Positions 37,639-46,222 of a stretch of 64,000 bases of DNA are shown piece after piece; within the stretch, counting starts at the first letter, position 1; every line of letters starts with the position of its first letter. A program made the translations under genes and the position numbers. The DNA comes from Gabonibacter massiliensis. GTDB lineage: Bacteria; Bacteroidota; Bacteroidia; Bacteroidales; Marinifilaceae. A model generated the notes under the pieces. That model did no database searches, had not been told where the DNA came from, and saw only the letters and a program-made list of their open reading frames with translations. The stretch lies in assembly GCA_001487125.1 (NCBI GenBank), contig LN913013.1, positions 1,653,110 to 1,717,109 of the forward strand, given 5' to 3'.

Positions 37639-38568
37639 TTATTTGAATAACTCTCCGGCAAGTTCTTTTTCCGCCTGCATATCCATTTTGTCCTTCAAGA
37701 CGAAGTCCATGTAATAAACGTAAGCGTGCTCCAAGTTCGGTTCAATAGCTTTACAAGTGAAACTTTCATCAATCTTCTCTGCCACGACCTGAATCTCCAT
37801 GCCGCCTTCCGTCGGGATCGTGGATACAACCGGATATTTCTCCTTTACCTCCTCGTATTCCGTTTCCGTGACAAACAATTCCCATACTTTTCCTCTGGCT
37901 TGGGAAATCATTTCATCGGGAGAACCTTTAAATTTCAATTCTCCCCTGTTCAACAAGGCCAAATTCTTACAAGTACTTGAAATATCGCCTACAATATGAG
38001 TCGATAATAAGATAATCGCATCTTTATCACTAATATCGGATAAAATATTCCGGAAACGGATACGTTCCTCCGGGTCCAAACCGGTTGTCGGCTCATCGAC
38101 GATGATTACTTTCGGATTACCGATAATAGCCTGCGCAATTCCCAATCTTCGTTTCATACCACCGGACAAACGATTAGCCCAACGATCGCGAACTTCGAAT
38201 AATCCTACCTTACGTAACATTTCATCTACAAGCTCTTTCCGTTGCTTCTTTTCGATTCCGGCTAAACCCGCACCGTAATCTAAAAACTCCCAAGTCTTTA
38301 ATTTCTCGAAAAAACGAAAATCCTGCGGTAAATATCCTAATAAAGAACGGATGGCTTTCCGGTCTTTTGCGATATCGTAATCATCAAAAAATATCGTCCC
38401 CGATGTCGGTTCCTGTAAAAGCGTCATAATCCTCATCAAAGTAGTCTTTCCTGCCCCATTCGGTCCTAACAATCCAAACATTCCCGACTCAATCTCCAGA
38501 TTCAGGTCATTTAAGGCTTTTTTTCCTCCGGGATAAACTTTATCCAAATGCTCAATTTTAATTTTCAT
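37639..38568 (-). CDS. ABC transporter ATP-binding protein (exporter/ABC-2 type)
   Basis: A 309-residue ATPase with Walker A GPNGAGKTT (35-43), Q-loop GYLPQDFRF, signature LSGGMKRRLGIAQA, Walker B VIIVDEPTTGLDP and H-loop LSTHIV. It has an ~80-residue C-terminal extension, common for ABC-2 exporter ATPases. No permease gene is adjacent: MATE lies 65 bp downstream and the uptake operon's terminator lies upstream. The partner must be elsewhere, or this ATPase serves several permeases. Confidence 0.9.
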   Translation of the reverse strand: MKIKIEHLDKVYPGGKKALNDLNLEIESGMFGLLGPNGAGKTTLMRIMTLLQEPTSGTIFFDDYDIAKDRKAIRSLLGYLPQDFRFFEKLKTWEFLDYGAGLAGIEKKQRKELVDEMLRKVGLFEVRDRWANRLSGGMKRRLGIAQAIIGNPKVIIVDEPTTGLDPEERIRFRNILSDISDKDAIILLSTHIVGDISSTCKNLALLNRGELKFKGSPDEMISQARGKVWELFVTETEYEEVKEKYPVVSTIPTEGGMEIQVVAEKIDESFTCKAIEPNLEHAYVYYMDFVLKDKMDMQAEKELAGELFK

Positions 38569-38741
38569 GATCTTAGGTTTAAAAGTTAATACACGACACG
38601 GTCTACTAACAAATTTGCTTCTAAAATTAAGACATTTATTTTAGTTGTATGTGTTTTTGTTTATTATTATCCTCTATTTAACATATTTTATGTTATATGG
38701 TCTCTATCCTGTTACCTGTTTCGATTTCACAAGGCACAAAA

Positions 38742-38766
38742 AAGAGCCGTCGTTTCGACGGCTCTT
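38742..38766 (-). terminator. Terminator of the susCD operon
   Basis: An 11-bp perfect stem AAGAGCCGTCG/CGACGGCTCTT with loop TTT is followed by a T-run when read leftward. It lies 28 bp beyond the stop of the PKD-like lipoprotein gene. Confidence 0.92.
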
Positions 38767-38793
38767 GACATACTTTGCACGTTAATACAAACG

Positions 38794-40383
38794 TTACTGC
38801 CAGAACGTAAATTCCGAAGTATGTTTGTAGATCACATCAACAATTCCGTCTCCAAACCCTGAGCACCGGTACAGAACTTCTGGTTTATTATAGTATAATG
38901 CAGCATCGGTCATGTGATAAAAATAGAACTCCCCGTTCGAAAGCCCGACACCTAAACCGGGATACCCGGACCACATAGAATAGGTATATCCCTCATTCGG
39001 ACAAAGAGCGGTTACGGATTTCCCGTTAAAATTATCATGTACGAACGTCTCGCCATCCACCATACGGTAACAACACAAGAGATCATTATTCGCTCCCCCG
39101 CTAAAGAATAAATACTCTCCTGTCTTATACAAAAAGAATTTGCTGTTCGGCGTGATGTATTCACCCCCGGAAAAATCTTTTTGCAAGTATGCTTCTTCAA
39201 TAGTCACACCTCCACTTGATCTTGCCGGAACCCCAAATTGTTGAATCTTATATTTCCCGGAAGGATCTTTCAATATCATCACGTATTTACTGCTTCCGCC
39301 GTCCCATTCGTAGTCGCCATAAGCGGCGACATAGGTCAACTCCATATCTCCTAAATTATCCAAAGGAGTATAATTCTCTGCCGGCCAGCCATCTTCACAG
39401 AACAAAACCACCATAGCAGCCAAATTAGAACCGAAACAAGCCGAATAAATCAAACGGCGGTTGGTTTCGTCATGTAATAAAAAGTTATTGGTATTCGTGT
39501 AAATCGGTTGAATTAACCGTTCGATTTTACCTCCTTTAACTCCGTTATCCACGTCTATATACATAGGTACATTCACGTAAGCATTAGAATGGAAACCTTC
39601 ATTAGACAACATCTCCCGGTTATACAATTTTCCATCCGCATTCAACAGAACATTAATGGATGGGTGATAGCAAACATCAACAGGTGCAAGATTAGCAGGA
39701 GGATTTTCATTCACAAACTCTTGTTTTGTAGTAATCACCCTTTCAACGGTCGTCCCGTCCACCTCTACGCATCCGTCTCCGCCCTTCTGGATTACTAAAA
39801 ATTCACTCTTATTCATCCCTGCAATATGTTGAATTACCTTCTGTGGCCCCGTCCCTAAATCAGTTCCGTTCACATCCTTATAAACATGATAATAGATTTT
39901 ATAATCCTTAAAATCTTTCGGATCTCCGAACTCCATAAATCCTTGTACCTTAACAAAACCCAACCTTGACGTTTCTCCCTCTTTGTACAAAACCACAAAA
40001 CAATCCTGATAAGGAGAAACACCACTCAACAATAACGTACCGACATATTGAACCCCCGTACGGGTATCCGTTGCCTCCAATCTAAAACGATATTCACGAA
40101 TTTGTAAAGGAGTGAATTCCAATATCTTTTTATTGGAAACAGAGTCCTTCCCATCATACCATATATACGTAAAATAAACCGAATCGGCAGGAACTTCATA
40201 TTCGACCTTAGGATCGTAGGTGACAGGCTCCCCCACTATCGCCTGCAACGAAGCCATAGTTCCTTTATTAATAGTCAATCCCGGCAATTCAATATATTTG
40301 TAATTCCCTTCATCTTCGATACAGGACCAAAAACCCAAAAGTCCAGCTATCAAAATCAATATATATCTTGTCTTCATTGTCAT
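38794..40383 (-). CDS. PKD-like family lipoprotein of the uptake operon
   Basis: A 529-residue predicted surface lipoprotein, signal ending in GFWSC (Cys21), so probably exported to the cell surface. The N-terminal third (LPGLTINKGTMASLQAIVGEPVTYDP...) is an immunoglobulin/PKD-like domain. The remainder looks like a beta-propeller-like or repeat fold with many aromatic residues. This architecture is known as a PKD-like family lipoprotein found behind SusCD pairs in some Bacteroidales. It is last in the operon, 17 bp after the DUF4843 gene, and probably binds substrate outside the cell. Either of two close ATGs (40383 or 40377) may be used. Confidence 0.85.
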   Translation of the reverse strand: MTMKTRYILILIAGLLGFWSCIEDEGNYKYIELPGLTINKGTMASLQAIVGEPVTYDPKVEYEVPADSVYFTYIWYDGKDSVSNKKILEFTPLQIREYRFRLEATDTRTGVQYVGTLLLSGVSPYQDCFVVLYKEGETSRLGFVKVQGFMEFGDPKDFKDYKIYYHVYKDVNGTDLGTGPQKVIQHIAGMNKSEFLVIQKGGDGCVEVDGTTVERVITTKQEFVNENPPANLAPVDVCYHPSINVLLNADGKLYNREMLSNEGFHSNAYVNVPMYIDVDNGVKGGKIERLIQPIYTNTNNFLLHDETNRRLIYSACFGSNLAAMVVLFCEDGWPAENYTPLDNLGDMELTYVAAYGDYEWDGGSSKYVMILKDPSGKYKIQQFGVPARSSGGVTIEEAYLQKDFSGGEYITPNSKFFLYKTGEYLFFSGGANNDLLCCYRMVDGETFVHDNFNGKSVTALCPNEGYTYSMWSGYPGLGVGLSNGEFYFYHMTDAALYYNKPEVLYRCSGFGDGIVDVIYKHTSEFTFWQ

Positions 40384-40400
40384 TCTATATTTAATGATTC

Positions 40401-41099
40401 TTAATTCCCTAATACCGGTACACTCGATAACATCAACGAGTTATCTTCATCATAACACGGGTCACCCATTTCCGACAAACGAATCAACTCGTTTTTAAAC
40501 TCGAGGGCCAATGCCCGTCTCTCATCGTAATTGTAATCCGTCAGGTCTCCGACTTTCGTCACTTCCATAAACTTTCTGAATTTTGTCACGGTATAGGGAC
40601 CTAAAAATATTTTTTCAACCTGACCACCTTCCGGCCACCACGTGGGACGAGTTACTTCATCACTAAACCATATGATTTTCCGTGTATAAATCGTCTGCCC
40701 AGGCATTAAATCTCCCCCGGATTGAATCTCAACGACGAGTCTGACTTTCCGGGTTAAATCCACTTTTTTCAACGTCAGATAAAGCGTATCTTCCGTTTGG
40801 TTCGGCTTAAAATATATCTCTTCGGGAAGTCCGTATTGACTCGGTTTAGCCGTTGTCTCATCCTCGACCACCTTTATCACAAATTTCGTTTTTTCCTTCA
40901 GAGGATCACCCACTAACTTTACTGCTAACGGTATCTGCAAATCATTCGCCCAAGAATAGAAGAAAAAAGAGTATTCAAGGGAATCGGTCCAAATATCAGT
41001 AAACTGCACGTAATGCTCAGGACCATACATTGGAATCTCCTCTTTACTGCAAGAGATCAGTAAAGATATTCCTATCAAAAGAGAAAATAATCTTCCCAT
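40401..41099 (-). CDS. DUF4843-domain lipoprotein of the uptake operon
   Basis: A 232-residue predicted lipoprotein, lipobox LLISC with Cys17. The N-terminal part (YVQFTDIWTDSLEYSFFFY...) is DUF4843-like and Ig-fold-like; the C-terminal part is charged and carries the segment GPYTVTKFRKFMEVT. It sits between susD and the PKD-like gene with gaps of 15 and 17 bp. The set susC-susD-DUF4843-PKD-like recurs in Odoribacteraceae and relatives. No catalytic motif is visible; a surface substrate-binding accessory role is inferred. Confidence 0.85.
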   Translation of the reverse strand: MGRLFSLLIGISLLISCSKEEIPMYGPEHYVQFTDIWTDSLEYSFFFYSWANDLQIPLAVKLVGDPLKEKTKFVIKVVEDETTAKPSQYGLPEEIYFKPNQTEDTLYLTLKKVDLTRKVRLVVEIQSGGDLMPGQTIYTRKIIWFSDEVTRPTWWPEGGQVEKIFLGPYTVTKFRKFMEVTKVGDLTDYNYDERRALALEFKNELIRLSEMGDPCYDEDNSLMLSSVPVLGN

Positions 41100-41114
41100 A
41101 ACGATTTCATTTTA

Positions 41115-42593
41115 TTAGTAAATATTTTCATTTTCAGGGACAGGCAACACAAACTTGGATTTGTCCATTTGAATGATCTGTGTTCCGCTAACGATCGGTC
41201 GGTTCAAACGTTTAAACAAGAAAAAAGCTTGTCCTTCCGCCAAATACTCTTTCTTCCCCTCCCAAATCAATTCGTCCGTATAATTATCGGCAGAAATCTC
41301 CCGCAATGCTCCCCGTTTCGCCCGGACTTTATTCATATAAGCCACTCCTTCTGCCTTTGTAGCTTCTTTAGCCACAAGACATTCACTCAAGATATAATAA
41401 ATTTCACTCAAACGCAACACGGGAATTAAAGGTTCTTGAGCATGAACCAACTGCTCGTCGGTATCCAAATCCAACCATTTTTTAGTTACTACATTACTTG
41501 ATCCCGGAATCGGTTGACGTTGATAAGCACGATAATCCAACCCGTCATTCCGGCCCGTAAACATGGCATCCCAATCTTTTACGTACATACCGGCTTTTGT
41601 CGAGGTTTTAAAGTCCGCAATTTTTTCCAACAAATGATCGTCATAAAGAGCGAAAATAATATCGTTCCAGTATTTCACGTAGAATTTTTTATCTACGGTA
41701 GAAACAAAATTCTTTTCCGTGAAATCAATCCTATCTTCTCCTCCCTCATCCGACACGTAACGTGTTAAAATACCCCGGCAATACTTCTCGGCATTCGTCA
41801 GATCTCCCGCGTACATATATGCCCGCGCCAAGAGTCCCTGAATCGCCATATAGTTCATCCGCCCGCCTCTCAGGGTAAAGAAACGTCCGCCTTCAGCAGC
41901 ATCGGAAACCTGTAAACGAGCTTCCGGACTTGCCATATACCACTTATTATAAACCGTATCGTAACTTGCCACTAAATCTTTTGCCGTCAAAAAATCCTGT
42001 ATCACCAATTCCATAATCTGGGATACGGTCTTTTTGCCTTCAAATTTAGAAGGGTATACATTAAAATAAGGAATATAACTGCCGCCATCACCCGTAACGG
42101 GTGCCGGAGCAAACAAACGTAACAGATCGAAATGAATAAAGGCCCGTAAAGCGAAAGCTTCGCCCATAATCAAATTCTTTTCAGCATCGCCCAATTCAAA
42201 GAAAGACCCCTTTTTACCCTCTATCTCGCTGATCAGTTTATTGCAATTGGCTATCGCCTTATAAGACTTCGACCAGATCGTAGAAATAATCTCTTTATTC
42301 CCCGCTAATCCGTACTGGTATTTTACCAAACCGGAATAAGCTTGCTCTATATCATTATCGTCATATGTTTGAGCTAAAACACTCAAGAATCCCCAGGATA
42401 GTTCCCGTCCGTAAAGCTCTTGCGAAGAGAGCATTTCATAAACTCCGTTCAAGGCGTTTCTAAAACCCTCGCCATTTTTGAAGAGCTCCTCGTCCGTCAC
42501 CTGATTTTTAGGCGAAACATCCAACCATTTATCACATGAAGAGAGTGATACAAGCAGCAGGATGACTATAAATATATTTCTATCTATTTTCAT
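41115..42593 (-). CDS. RagB/SusD-family outer-membrane nutrient-binding lipoprotein
   Basis: A 492-residue SusD homologue that lids its SusC partner at the cell surface. It has a lipoprotein signal ending SLSSC (Cys20). SusD-like features include GFRNALNGVYEMLSSQELYGREL near the N-terminus, TPR-like helices (ALRAFIHFDLLRLFAPAPV; AIQGLLARAYMYAGDLTNAEKYC) and the C-terminal LRLSEIYYILSECLV...YMNKVRAKRG. The gap to susC is 11 bp. No glycoside hydrolase, sulfatase or protease gene accompanies the pair, so a polysaccharide substrate is not supported. Peptides, glycopeptides or chelates are alternatives. Confidence 0.95.
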   Translation of the reverse strand: MKIDRNIFIVILLLVSLSSCDKWLDVSPKNQVTDEELFKNGEGFRNALNGVYEMLSSQELYGRELSWGFLSVLAQTYDDNDIEQAYSGLVKYQYGLAGNKEIISTIWSKSYKAIANCNKLISEIEGKKGSFFELGDAEKNLIMGEAFALRAFIHFDLLRLFAPAPVTGDGGSYIPYFNVYPSKFEGKKTVSQIMELVIQDFLTAKDLVASYDTVYNKWYMASPEARLQVSDAAEGGRFFTLRGGRMNYMAIQGLLARAYMYAGDLTNAEKYCRGILTRYVSDEGGEDRIDFTEKNFVSTVDKKFYVKYWNDIIFALYDDHLLEKIADFKTSTKAGMYVKDWDAMFTGRNDGLDYRAYQRQPIPGSSNVVTKKWLDLDTDEQLVHAQEPLIPVLRLSEIYYILSECLVAKEATKAEGVAYMNKVRAKRGALREISADNYTDELIWEGKKEYLAEGQAFFLFKRLNRPIVSGTQIIQMDKSKFVLPVPENENIY

Positions 42594-42604
42594 AACCGAC
42601 TATT

Positions 42605-45600
42605 TTAAAAACTTACGTTTAATGTAAAATCAAAACTTCTGGCAAAAGGATAAGACAATCCTCTCTCTTGTTTTACACTCGAGAAATGGGCCACGTCATT
42701 CATCTGGAACTGTAACCGCAACATACTCAGTCCAATTCGGTTGATCAAATCCGTATTAAAATCATAACTCAAAGTCAATGCTTTGAAATCTACCCGATTA
42801 TTCTTCTGAACAAAACGAGAAGTAGGACGTGTCGTGTACTCGCGTTCCTTAATAGATTTCAATTTCGTGCGATCTCCCGGATTTTGCCAACGCTGAGTAA
42901 GAACGCGTTTATCCGCATTCGCGTATCTTAAATCCACATTTTCTACCTTATCCACCAAGGTCTGATTGTATTCATACCCTCCGAAATCATAAGTAAAAGT
43001 GGCGAACAATGAAAATCCTTTATATTGTAGATTCACACCAAAAGCTCCTGTCACGTCAGGTTCCGTATCTCCTAAAATCATTTGTTCCGAAGCGATCCAA
43101 TCATAACCGATTGTTCCGTCCCGATAGACATAGATCTCCTTGCCGTCGCTCGGATTAATACCCAATGACTTCATACCCCAGATCGAAGTTAATGATCCGC
43201 CCTCGGTATATTTCATCAAAGGTTTACTGTACTTGGAATCTTTCCAATTTGAATCGTAATCCGCAAACTCGGCATTCACCCGGTCATTATATTCTTTAAG
43301 CGACTCTGAGATTTTCCGGATTTTATTTTTATTATGAGCCAAATTTCCGAATACAATCACATTCCAATCTTGATTTCTCAAAACAGTAGCCCGAACGTCC
43401 AACTCAATTCCTTTGTTCTGAACTTCTCCGATATTATCCTTATAACTCGTAAAACCTGTAGAGGCCGGTAAGGTTACATCGGAAATTAAGTCTTTGGTTA
43501 TCTTATTATACCAACCGATTTTAAATTCAAGAGCATCCTGCAAAAAGCCCAACTCCAACCTCACATCATAATTATCCGTTATCTCCCAGGTCAAATTATC
43601 ATTACCCATATAGTAGAGTTGTAATGCATTTCCGGTCCCATAATATTTTTTGGTAATCTCATAAGTATGTTTGGCCGCATAAGGTTCGAAATCAACTTTT
43701 CCCGTTTGTCCGAAAGTTCCGGTAACTTTCAGTAGACTCAACGTCGGATTACCCTTTAAAAAAGAGTAATTATGTATGTTTAAACCCACACCGAATGAAT
43801 AGAAAGGAGCTGTTCTTTTCTTAGAGCCGAATTCAGAAGAACCGTCCAGACGAAAAGAAGCGTCGAACAGATAGATATCGTCATACGAATAATTCAATGC
43901 CATCAATCCACCGAATAATCGGGTATGATTATCCGTGTAAGTCGGCTCCTGAGTCTCTTCCGCATAACTCGGAGAACTCAATGTTCCAGAGGGGAATCCT
44001 CTGTAATAAGTAGATGTTTGGTCATAACGCTCTTCCCGGGCATTAATACCGATAGAAAAATTTATATTATGCTTGGCAAAGGACTGTACGTAATTAGCCA
44101 TCACTTTCAAATCCCAACTTATCGCTTCCATTTTCGTTTTGGACAAATCACCGCGTAACGCTTTTGATTCGTACACGCTTTTAAATTTATCCGACAGCGG
44201 ATCCGTGAAAACTTTCGTCCACTCATCTTTTTTGGTGATCGAGAACTGTCCCTGTACCTGCATACCGGTAAAAGCATACCAATTGACTTGAAAATTATTA
44301 GTCAAATCACTATACCCTCCTTTATCATAATTATTTAAAATCTTAGCTTCGTAAAAAGGATTTTTCGTGTTGGAACCGTAATGCCAGGGTAAGGTCTTCA
44401 AATAATCCCCGTTTTCATCCACAAAAGGCACATAAGGCAATCGTGTTGTATATTCGCTGAAAGTACCATAAGGAGAATTGGTCGATTTTTTTACATCATA
44501 ACTGACTTTATTCTTGATTTGAAGATGTTTACTCCGATAATCAATTAAAAAACCGGTTCCCACAACTTTACGACCCGAACCTTTCATTACACCGTTCTGA
44601 ACATCATATCTTAAATCAACCCCGAAACGAATATCGTTCACACCACCTTCAATATATAAACTGTGCTTATGATTAAATTCATTTCGCAGAGGTTGAGAGA
44701 TCCAGTCACTATCGACCCCTTTTAGAACATTGTTCCGTTTAGCAATCAACTCTTGTTGTAACTGCTGATACTGTAAATCGTCATCATTTTCATAAAAATC
44801 GGCAGCGATCTCCGCATCCAGTTTTTCTCGGGCATTCATCAAGTTGTAGTCCGAAAGATCAGGTACGGTCAAACCTCCGGTGAAATTATAGGAAGCTCTC
44901 AATTTACCGGGAGTCGGAGCCTTTGTTTCTATAACAACGACTCCGTTAGCAGCACGAGAACCATAAATAGCCGTCGCCGCGGCATCTTTCAATATAGTTA
45001 TGCTCTCAATCCGGTTGGGATCAAAATCATACACCTTTTCAACCGTCGTCTCATAACCATCCATGATAAAAATAGGTGTATTGGGATTATTCTTTAAAGC
45101 CGTTTGAGAAATAGAGGATTTATCCAATTCCTTTACACCTATTCCGGAGCGTCCGCGAATATAGAATTCCGGCATGGTATTCGGATCCGATCCCATATCG
45201 TTGTTTCGCATGATACGAAAAGAAGGATCGAACACTTGCAACACATTAATTACATTCCGGGAAGAAACCTTTAACAAGTCTTCTTTCCCTATTCGAATCG
45301 CATTTCCGGTAAAACTGGATTTCTTAATGTTGGCATATCCCGTGACCACAACATCCTTCAATGTTTCGGTTGCCTCTTTCATGATCACCTTTATATGAAG
45401 GGAATCTTTGATAACAATCTCCTGAGTCTCCATACCGATAAAAGAGAATACCAACGTTAACTTTGCCGTATCCGGAACAGACAACTTAAATTTTCCTTGA
45501 GGATCGGAACTAACTCCAATGGTAGTTCCCTTAATTCTGACGGTAACGCCGGGAAGCGGCTGTTTCGATTCATCCATGATCTCCCCCGTAACGGTTTTCT

Positions 45601-45979
45601 CTTTCTTTTCATCTGCCGAACGGGCCGTCAGCACAAAGATATCATCGACTACCTTGTAGGTTAAATTCGTGTTTTCCAAACATTTGTCCAATACCTCCCG
45701 GATAGTCTTTTCTTTCATGTCCAAATCAAATCTGTTCGTAGATTTTACTTGTTCGTGATTGTAAAGGATTTCACACCCTATCACGTTCGTTAAATATTCC
45801 AGCGCGGAGAGCAAGGTTACATCTTTAAGATGTACTGTAACGATCTTGTTTTGTTGACCATACAGATTTTCTCCGAAAATAGACAAGACCGTAAAAAGCT
45901 GGATAAAGAGAACTATACTCCCTTTATAAAACAACTTTCTACACCTGTTTCTAAAGAATGAATGATCGTTTTTTCTCAT
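42605..45979 (-). CDS. SusC/RagA-family TonB-linked receptor with STN signalling domain
   Basis: A 1,124-residue outer-membrane transporter. A signal sequence lies within 1-41, then an STN (secretin/TonB short N-terminal) domain at about 46-117 that normally contacts an anti-sigma factor. A CarboxypepD_reg-like domain at about 127-205 (TVTGEIMDESKQPLPGVTVRIKG) is followed by the plug (DVVVTGYANIKKSSFTG..., NRIESITILKDAAATAIYGSRAANGVV) and a beta-barrel ending FDFTLNVSF. The STN domain plus fecR and ECF sigma genes directly upstream indicate transenvelope induction: substrate at the receptor, then FecR, then sigma. The ATG is 83 bp from the left 18-bp recombination-like repeat. Confidence 0.96.
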   Translation of the reverse strand: MRKNDHSFFRNRCRKLFYKGSIVLFIQLFTVLSIFGENLYGQQNKIVTVHLKDVTLLSALEYLTNVIGCEILYNHEQVKSTNRFDLDMKEKTIREVLDKCLENTNLTYKVVDDIFVLTARSADEKKEKTVTGEIMDESKQPLPGVTVRIKGTTIGVSSDPQGKFKLSVPDTAKLTLVFSFIGMETQEIVIKDSLHIKVIMKEATETLKDVVVTGYANIKKSSFTGNAIRIGKEDLLKVSSRNVINVLQVFDPSFRIMRNNDMGSDPNTMPEFYIRGRSGIGVKELDKSSISQTALKNNPNTPIFIMDGYETTVEKVYDFDPNRIESITILKDAAATAIYGSRAANGVVVIETKAPTPGKLRASYNFTGGLTVPDLSDYNLMNAREKLDAEIAADFYENDDDLQYQQLQQELIAKRNNVLKGVDSDWISQPLRNEFNHKHSLYIEGGVNDIRFGVDLRYDVQNGVMKGSGRKVVGTGFLIDYRSKHLQIKNKVSYDVKKSTNSPYGTFSEYTTRLPYVPFVDENGDYLKTLPWHYGSNTKNPFYEAKILNNYDKGGYSDLTNNFQVNWYAFTGMQVQGQFSITKKDEWTKVFTDPLSDKFKSVYESKALRGDLSKTKMEAISWDLKVMANYVQSFAKHNINFSIGINAREERYDQTSTYYRGFPSGTLSSPSYAEETQEPTYTDNHTRLFGGLMALNYSYDDIYLFDASFRLDGSSEFGSKKRTAPFYSFGVGLNIHNYSFLKGNPTLSLLKVTGTFGQTGKVDFEPYAAKHTYEITKKYYGTGNALQLYYMGNDNLTWEITDNYDVRLELGFLQDALEFKIGWYNKITKDLISDVTLPASTGFTSYKDNIGEVQNKGIELDVRATVLRNQDWNVIVFGNLAHNKNKIRKISESLKEYNDRVNAEFADYDSNWKDSKYSKPLMKYTEGGSLTSIWGMKSLGINPSDGKEIYVYRDGTIGYDWIASEQMILGDTEPDVTGAFGVNLQYKGFSLFATFTYDFGGYEYNQTLVDKVENVDLRYANADKRVLTQRWQNPGDRTKLKSIKEREYTTRPTSRFVQKNNRVDFKALTLSYDFNTDLINRIGLSMLRLQFQMNDVAHFSSVKQERGLSYPFARSFDFTLNVSF

Positions 45980-46012
45980 TTTTGTAGTAGTTAAATTATA
46001 AATAATTATTCA

Positions 46013-46039
46013 CACATTTTTATCGAATTCATTGGTGAC
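46013..46039 (-). promoter_or_regulatory. Possible ECF-sigma promoter of susC
   Basis: The minus strand reads GTCACC (46034-46039), then 18 bp ending in AAAAAT, then GTG (46013-46015), placed as in the shared motif upstream of sigma and fecR (GTCACC, 18 bp, GTC). The match is partial. It lies 33-60 bp upstream of the susC ATG and outside the predicted invertible segment. Confidence 0.4.
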
Positions 46040-46061
46040 GACAGCCTCTCAATAAATACTT

Positions 46062-46079
46062 TTGTCCCCGACGGACAAT
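46062..46079 (+). repeat. Left inverted repeat, predicted recombinase crossover site
   Basis: TTGTCCCCGACGGACAAT is identical to the reverse complement of 50030-50047. It has internal inverted arms TTGTCC and GGACAA around the asymmetric spacer CCGAC, the layout of a tyrosine-recombinase core site. It lies 82 bp upstream of the susC start codon. Confidence 0.8.
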
Positions 46080-46098
46080 CTAATTATTTCAACAACAA

Positions 46099-46221
46099 TA
46101 ACCGTATCGGATTTTTCATGATTTTTTAATCAGATTTCACATACATACCATTAATACATACAACTCTCTACTTCATCTTATAGTCAAGATGAATAATTTC
46201 ATTTCAAATCCGATATGGTTA
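46099..46221. repeat. Inner inverted repeat in the fecR-susC gap
   Basis: Arms TAACCGTATCGGATTT (46099-46114) and AAATCCGATATGGTTA (46206-46221) are inverted copies with one mismatch, 91 bp apart. Between them a smaller hairpin TTCATCTT/AAGATGAA lies at 46172-46193. The whole structure is inside the predicted invertible segment and upstream of susC. It could be a hairpin in the fecR 3' region, a regulator site, or a second small invertible unit. Confidence 0.65.
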
Positions 46222-46222
46222 A

